Origin: an uncultured bacterium
Lineage (GTDB): Bacteria; Patescibacteriota; Gracilibacteria; Absconditabacterales; Absconditicoccaceae
Assembly: GCA_937906635.1 (NCBI GenBank)
Contig: CALCYP010000062.1
Coordinates: 1 to 17,323 of the forward strand
DNA: 17,323 nucleotides
Direction: 5' to 3'
Below the pieces are notes generated by a model. That model did not search any database. It was not told the DNA's origin and was given only the letters and a program-made list of their open reading frames with translations. The position numbers and the translations under genes are program-made. This document shows, piece by piece, positions 14,441-17,323 of the stretch (positions are counted from its first letter, which is position 1; each line of letters starts with the position of its first letter).

Positions 14441-15283
14441 ATGGAATTATTAGAACAGTGATATTGAATAATGCCAAACAAGGTGTTATTCGATAAAGAC
14501 CTTAAATGGTTTGCAAAGAGTATCTTTGTTGTTGTTAGTAGTTTGTGTTCTGAAAAGTGATACTGTCGAGCAAGTAATGAATATGTAGCGAATGTTATGT
14601 GAGTATCTGAAAAGACAGTGAGTAGGTCAATAAATGAATTAGTTGATAAGTGATATATTCATAGTCAAATTGACAAAAACAATGGTAATAGAAGGGTTTT
14701 GACCCTATCCCCAAAATTGTCTATACCTATGGACAAAATTGTCCATACCTATGGACAAAATTGTCCAGATATAAATATAATAGATAAATACAAGTATATA
14801 AATTATTTAAATAATGTCGAAACTCAAATTCAGACACAATGAGAAAATGCACTCTTAGAAGAAAGAAAAGAAAAAAGTTGCGAAAAAAAGAAAAGAAAGA
14901 AAGTTGAATACACAGAGAACTTTGAAACTTTACGAAAGATATATCCACAGAATTGATGAGTAAAGGAAAAGATATTTAAGATACGAAATGAATATTCAGA
15001 TGAAAAGAAAAGCAACTTAGTATTCTGAGCAAAACTCATAAGGCTACGTAATATGACATGATGGAAATATGTTCAAAGAATGGATAGGTGGATGGAATGA
15101 TATGAGCCACCAACAAATGAGTTAGAAAAATTAAAAGAAGCAAAGAGAGAAGTTGATAAGATAACCAATGCAGAAGAAAAAAATAAATGCTATGAGTTTA
15201 TGAAAGAAATGTTTTGAGAAGAATTGTTTAGACAAGTAGCAAGAGCAACAGCACAGTCAATATCTTTTAATTGGGTAAATTAA
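14441..15283 (+). CDS. HTH replication initiator / replisome organizer
   Basis: 280 residues starting MELLEQGYGIMPNKVLFDKD and ending in TAA. The N-terminal domain (about 5-90) has the pattern of phage initiators of the HTH_36 type: 'G-Y-x-x-x-P-N-K-V-L-F-D-K-D-L', then S-S-L-C-S-E-K-G-Y-C-R-A-S-N-E-Y-V-A, then helix-turn-helix V-M-G-V-S-E-K-T-V-S-R-S-I-N-E-L-V-D-K-G-Y-I. The linker (91-115) is encoded by iterons. The C-terminal half is basic and helical (K-K-R-K-K-V-E-Y) with K-L-I-R-L-R-N-M-T-G-W-K-Y-V-Q-R, and may bind the helicase. Eight or more TGA-Gly codons. The primase-helicase follows 4 bases after the stop. It would bind the origin within its own gene and load the replisome. Confidence 0.8.
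14712..14767. repeat. Iterons: probable replication origin inside the initiator gene
   Basis: Two full 22-base direct repeats (14712-14733 and 14734-14755; they begin CAAAATTGTC and end CCTATGGA, differing at one base) and a partial third, CAAAATTGTCCA (14756-14767). Each unit also contains the dyads TCCATA-cc-TATGGA and GGACAA-aa-TTGTCC. Because 22 is not a multiple of 3, the copies encode different peptides, so the repetition is conserved at DNA level. Confidence 0.8.
14768..14816. other. AT-rich unwinding-type stretch next to the iterons
   Basis: 49 bases with only a few G or C (ATATAAATATAATAGATAAA at its start), directly adjoining the iterons, inside the initiator coding frame. The order iterons then AT-rich DNA is that of the lambda origin in gene O. 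Confidence 0.6.
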
Positions 15284-15287
15284 AGCA

Positions 15288-17060
15288 ATGGTTGATAAAC
15301 AAAAAATAATAGACTTCTTAAAAGACCTTGCTTGAACATGAAAGGTAGAGATAAACAATTTAAACTCTATTGTGAAATTCAATGAAGCATTATGAAAGCC
15401 AAACATTTACTTCTGTTGTTGATATGATAAAGCAAATGGTAGATGTTCAGACAATGACTTCACTAAAAAGAAATACATACCATTTGACATTGATATTAGG
15501 TTAGACCACTATGAAAGGACATGAGAAATTATGACAGCGGAGCAAATGGACAAAGTGATACAAGAGATATTAGATAAGGTTGAGAATACATCAGAGTTTA
15601 GTTGATATTCGTACGCAGTTAACAGTTGAAATGGTTTGCATTTGTACTACGTGTGAGATGAAATTCAGATAGATAGAGATACTTACTCAAAGTGAGTAGA
15701 ATACTTGCAATGAATGTTGAATGAAATTATTGCACCGTATGAATGTGATATGGCAGTCAAGAACATAGCAAGAATTATGAGACTACCATGAACAATAAAC
15801 CATAGACACAAGGAACATTGAGGTAAAGTGCTATGGGACTTGTGAGACTATGAATGTGAATTTGTAAAATATAGACCATGAACATGGTCGCATATGGTAT
15901 CGAGTTTACCTGAATTAGCAGAGGAACAAAATAGAAAAGTAGAAGAACAAAAGAAAATATATGAAGAAGCAAGGTTATCAAAGAAAAGTCAAAGCGACTG
16001 GGAAGATATAAATAACATAGATATATGAGAGTTGGCATGCAGAGTATGGGATGGTGTTAGCATATGACCCACAAAGTGAGACATTACAACACTAAGAGAA
16101 ACCCACAAGAACATGTGAGCGTTTGTATGGAGGTCAATGAACATGATAATAAATTGATGAAGTAGTTTAATAAGAAGAAAAGATATTAGGTCATTTACAC
16201 CATACAAATTAGTGTACTATGAATATGCAAATGAAGATACTAAAAAAACATTGGAGTTTTTTAAAAGTAATTATGGAGTTGAGCCTAAGAAGAAAGAGAA
16301 TGTTAAAGAAGAAATTGAAATTCCAGAATATGAGTACGATAGTACATCAGTTGCATATAAACTAGCAGACCCAATATTTGATGAATTGGGGTGTATGTAT
16401 AAATGAGACTTGGCAACAATAGTAGCAGAATGAAATAGTTGAAAGACTACATTTGCACTAGACACGTGTAGAAGAAACCAAGCAGAATGACATAAATGTT
16501 ATTATATCAATTTGGAATTTGATATTAGAACGACATTCCAAAGTAGATGGCAACAACTACATGGACTTGATAAAATAGCATTGACCACAATTACAGACAC
16601 ACAAAGAGAAGATATGAGACAATATGTTGATAAACAATTGGCTGATATAAACTATATGTGTGAGGAAAATGTTAAGTTAAATGACTTGTTAAAAATATTG
16701 ATAGAACTTAAAGCAAATTGATACGAATTAGTTGTTATAGATACATTCAGTAAGATAGCATGAAACATGTCAGATGGTTCATGGGGACATCAAAACGAGT
16801 GTATGAGTAAGTTAGAGAATTTAGCACAGAAGACATGACTTGTTATATTATTATTGCACCATACAAACAAACTTAAAAAGTTTAGTGGAAGCCAAAAGAT
16901 ATATGACTTATCAAAAGTATTCTATGTTATAAGTACAATTGACTGATGTCCAGATGAAAGAAAATATGAATGTACAAAAGATAAATACTGATGTGCAGGT
17001 AAATGGTTGACAGCAAGATATAATGCATGAAAGTATGAAAATACAACAGAACCATTTTAA
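15288..17060 (+). CDS. Primase-helicase: AEP primase fused to RecA-like ATPase
   Basis: 590 residues ending in TAA. The N-terminal archaeo-eukaryotic primase domain (about 40-200) shows F-D-I-D-I (Asp67, Asp69), S-G-N-G-L-H-L-Y-Y (His118) and I-A-R-I-M-R-L-P-G-T-I-N-H-R (160-173), the three conserved AEP motifs. A linker follows (210-360, helical, with G-rich D-G-V-S-I-G-P-T-K-G). The C-terminal RecA/RepA-like ATPase has Walker A E-G-N-S-G-K-T (381-387, both Gly are TGA), Walker B L-V-V-I-D (481-485) and L-L-L-H-H-T-N (521-527). A priming-plus-unwinding protein acting at the fork is the obvious role. It begins 4 bases after the initiator stop without a Shine-Dalgarno sequence, so it is probably translationally coupled. 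Confidence 0.9.
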
Positions 17061-17076
17061 ATTATAATTTACGAAA

Positions 17077-17274
17077 ATGTTAGCAGAACGAGAGATACAA
17101 ACAATTGAAGGCTTGAAATTATATCGCATGTTTGAATGAACACCAGATATAGATAAGGCAACAGTGAGATGAAAATATATGCGGTGTTATTCAAAAGATG
17201 AGCCACGGTTTGATAAGATATTGGTTAATGTTGATAGAATAACTTTAATGAAGAAATTACCAAACAAAGACTAA
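17077..17274 (+). CDS. 65-residue protein downstream of the primase-helicase
   Basis: Starts MLAEREIQTIEGLKLYRMFE and ends in TAA. Basic and charged, with two TGA-Gly (F-E-G-T-P, V-R-G-K-Y-M-R-C-Y). The second half, F-D-K-I-L-V-N-V-D-R-I-T-L, is strand-like. 16 bases from the primase-helicase stop, probably same transcript. No family recognised. Confidence 0.6.
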
Positions 17275-17304
17275 GTCACTTTTTATTTACTAAATAAACA
17301 AACA

Positions 17305-17323
17305 ATGATGAAAATTACAAACT
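17305..17323 (+). CDS. Start of a further early gene, cut by window edge
   Basis: ATG-ATG-AAA-ATT-ACA-AAC at the window end, preceded by CACTTTTTATTTACTAAATAA, the same start context as at 10380, 11461 and 12177. Only six codons are visible. Confidence 0.4.

Noticed and set aside
14712..14767. CRISPR-like repeats
   Set aside because: Units are contiguous without spacers and lie in a coding frame; iterons fit better.
1..17323. TGA read as tryptophan (table 4)
   Set aside because: Would place Trp in the P-loops, in T-G-K-G-N-K and in R-L-P-G-T; TGG is also used at ordinary Trp positions.

Overview
This window is part of a very AT-rich tailed-phage (or prophage) genome that reads correctly only when TGA is translated as glycine (translation table 25). 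Under the standard code almost every gene is broken. Read as glycine, in-frame TGA codons restore textbook glycine motifs: the terminase Walker A (A-I-G-Y-G-G-G-A-G-G-G-K-T, six of seven glycines written TGA), the tyrosine recombinase T-G-K-G-N-K and L-L-E-A-G, and the primase R-L-P-G-T. All genes end in TAA or TAG. This code is known from the candidate phyla Absconditabacteria (SR1) and Gracilibacteria (BD1-5/GN02), so the likely host is one of these ultra-small bacteria. The phage identity comes from the genes; the host assignment is an inference from the code. All coordinates below come from translating by eye with TGA=Gly, and lengths were checked to be multiples of three.

Layout. Positions 1-9286 hold a packaging and virion block, all on the minus strand and read right to left: a coiled-coil protein of unknown function, a NinG/Rap-like zinc protein, small terminase, a 71-residue overlapping gene, large terminase, portal, three unknown small genes, a possible 34-residue ORF, a scaffold-like protein, an N4-gp56-type major capsid protein, a putative head-tail adaptor, and the start of one more gene. 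Positions 9287-10379 are a non-coding, repeat-rich divergent control region with operator-like repeats, hairpins, tandem repeats, a good sigma70-type promoter and a structured early leader. Positions 10380-12843 carry small early proteins on the plus strand, separated by strong intrinsic terminators. Then come a tyrosine integrase (12922-13896), a tRNA-Lys 3'-half that looks like attP (14087-14128), a compact pair of structured RNA elements (14234-14413), a HTH replication initiator with iterons and an AT-rich stretch inside its own gene (probable origin), a fused AEP primase/RecA-like helicase, and two further small genes, the last cut by the window end.

How it fits together. The phage is probably temperate: integrase plus tRNA-derived attP, with two paralogous small basic proteins just upstream as candidate excisionase or regulators. 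Replication would start at iterons in the initiator gene (lambda-O style), served by the primase-helicase downstream. The leftward block makes the capsid and packages DNA. Translation signals are unusual: almost no Shine-Dalgarno sequences, and instead recurring T-rich/A-rich upstream boxes. The most novel elements are the 14.2-14.4 kb RNA structure (a 29-bp hairpin whose loop is perfectly complementary to the sequence just upstream of it), the in-gene origin, and repeated regulatory modules shared between distant parts of the genome.
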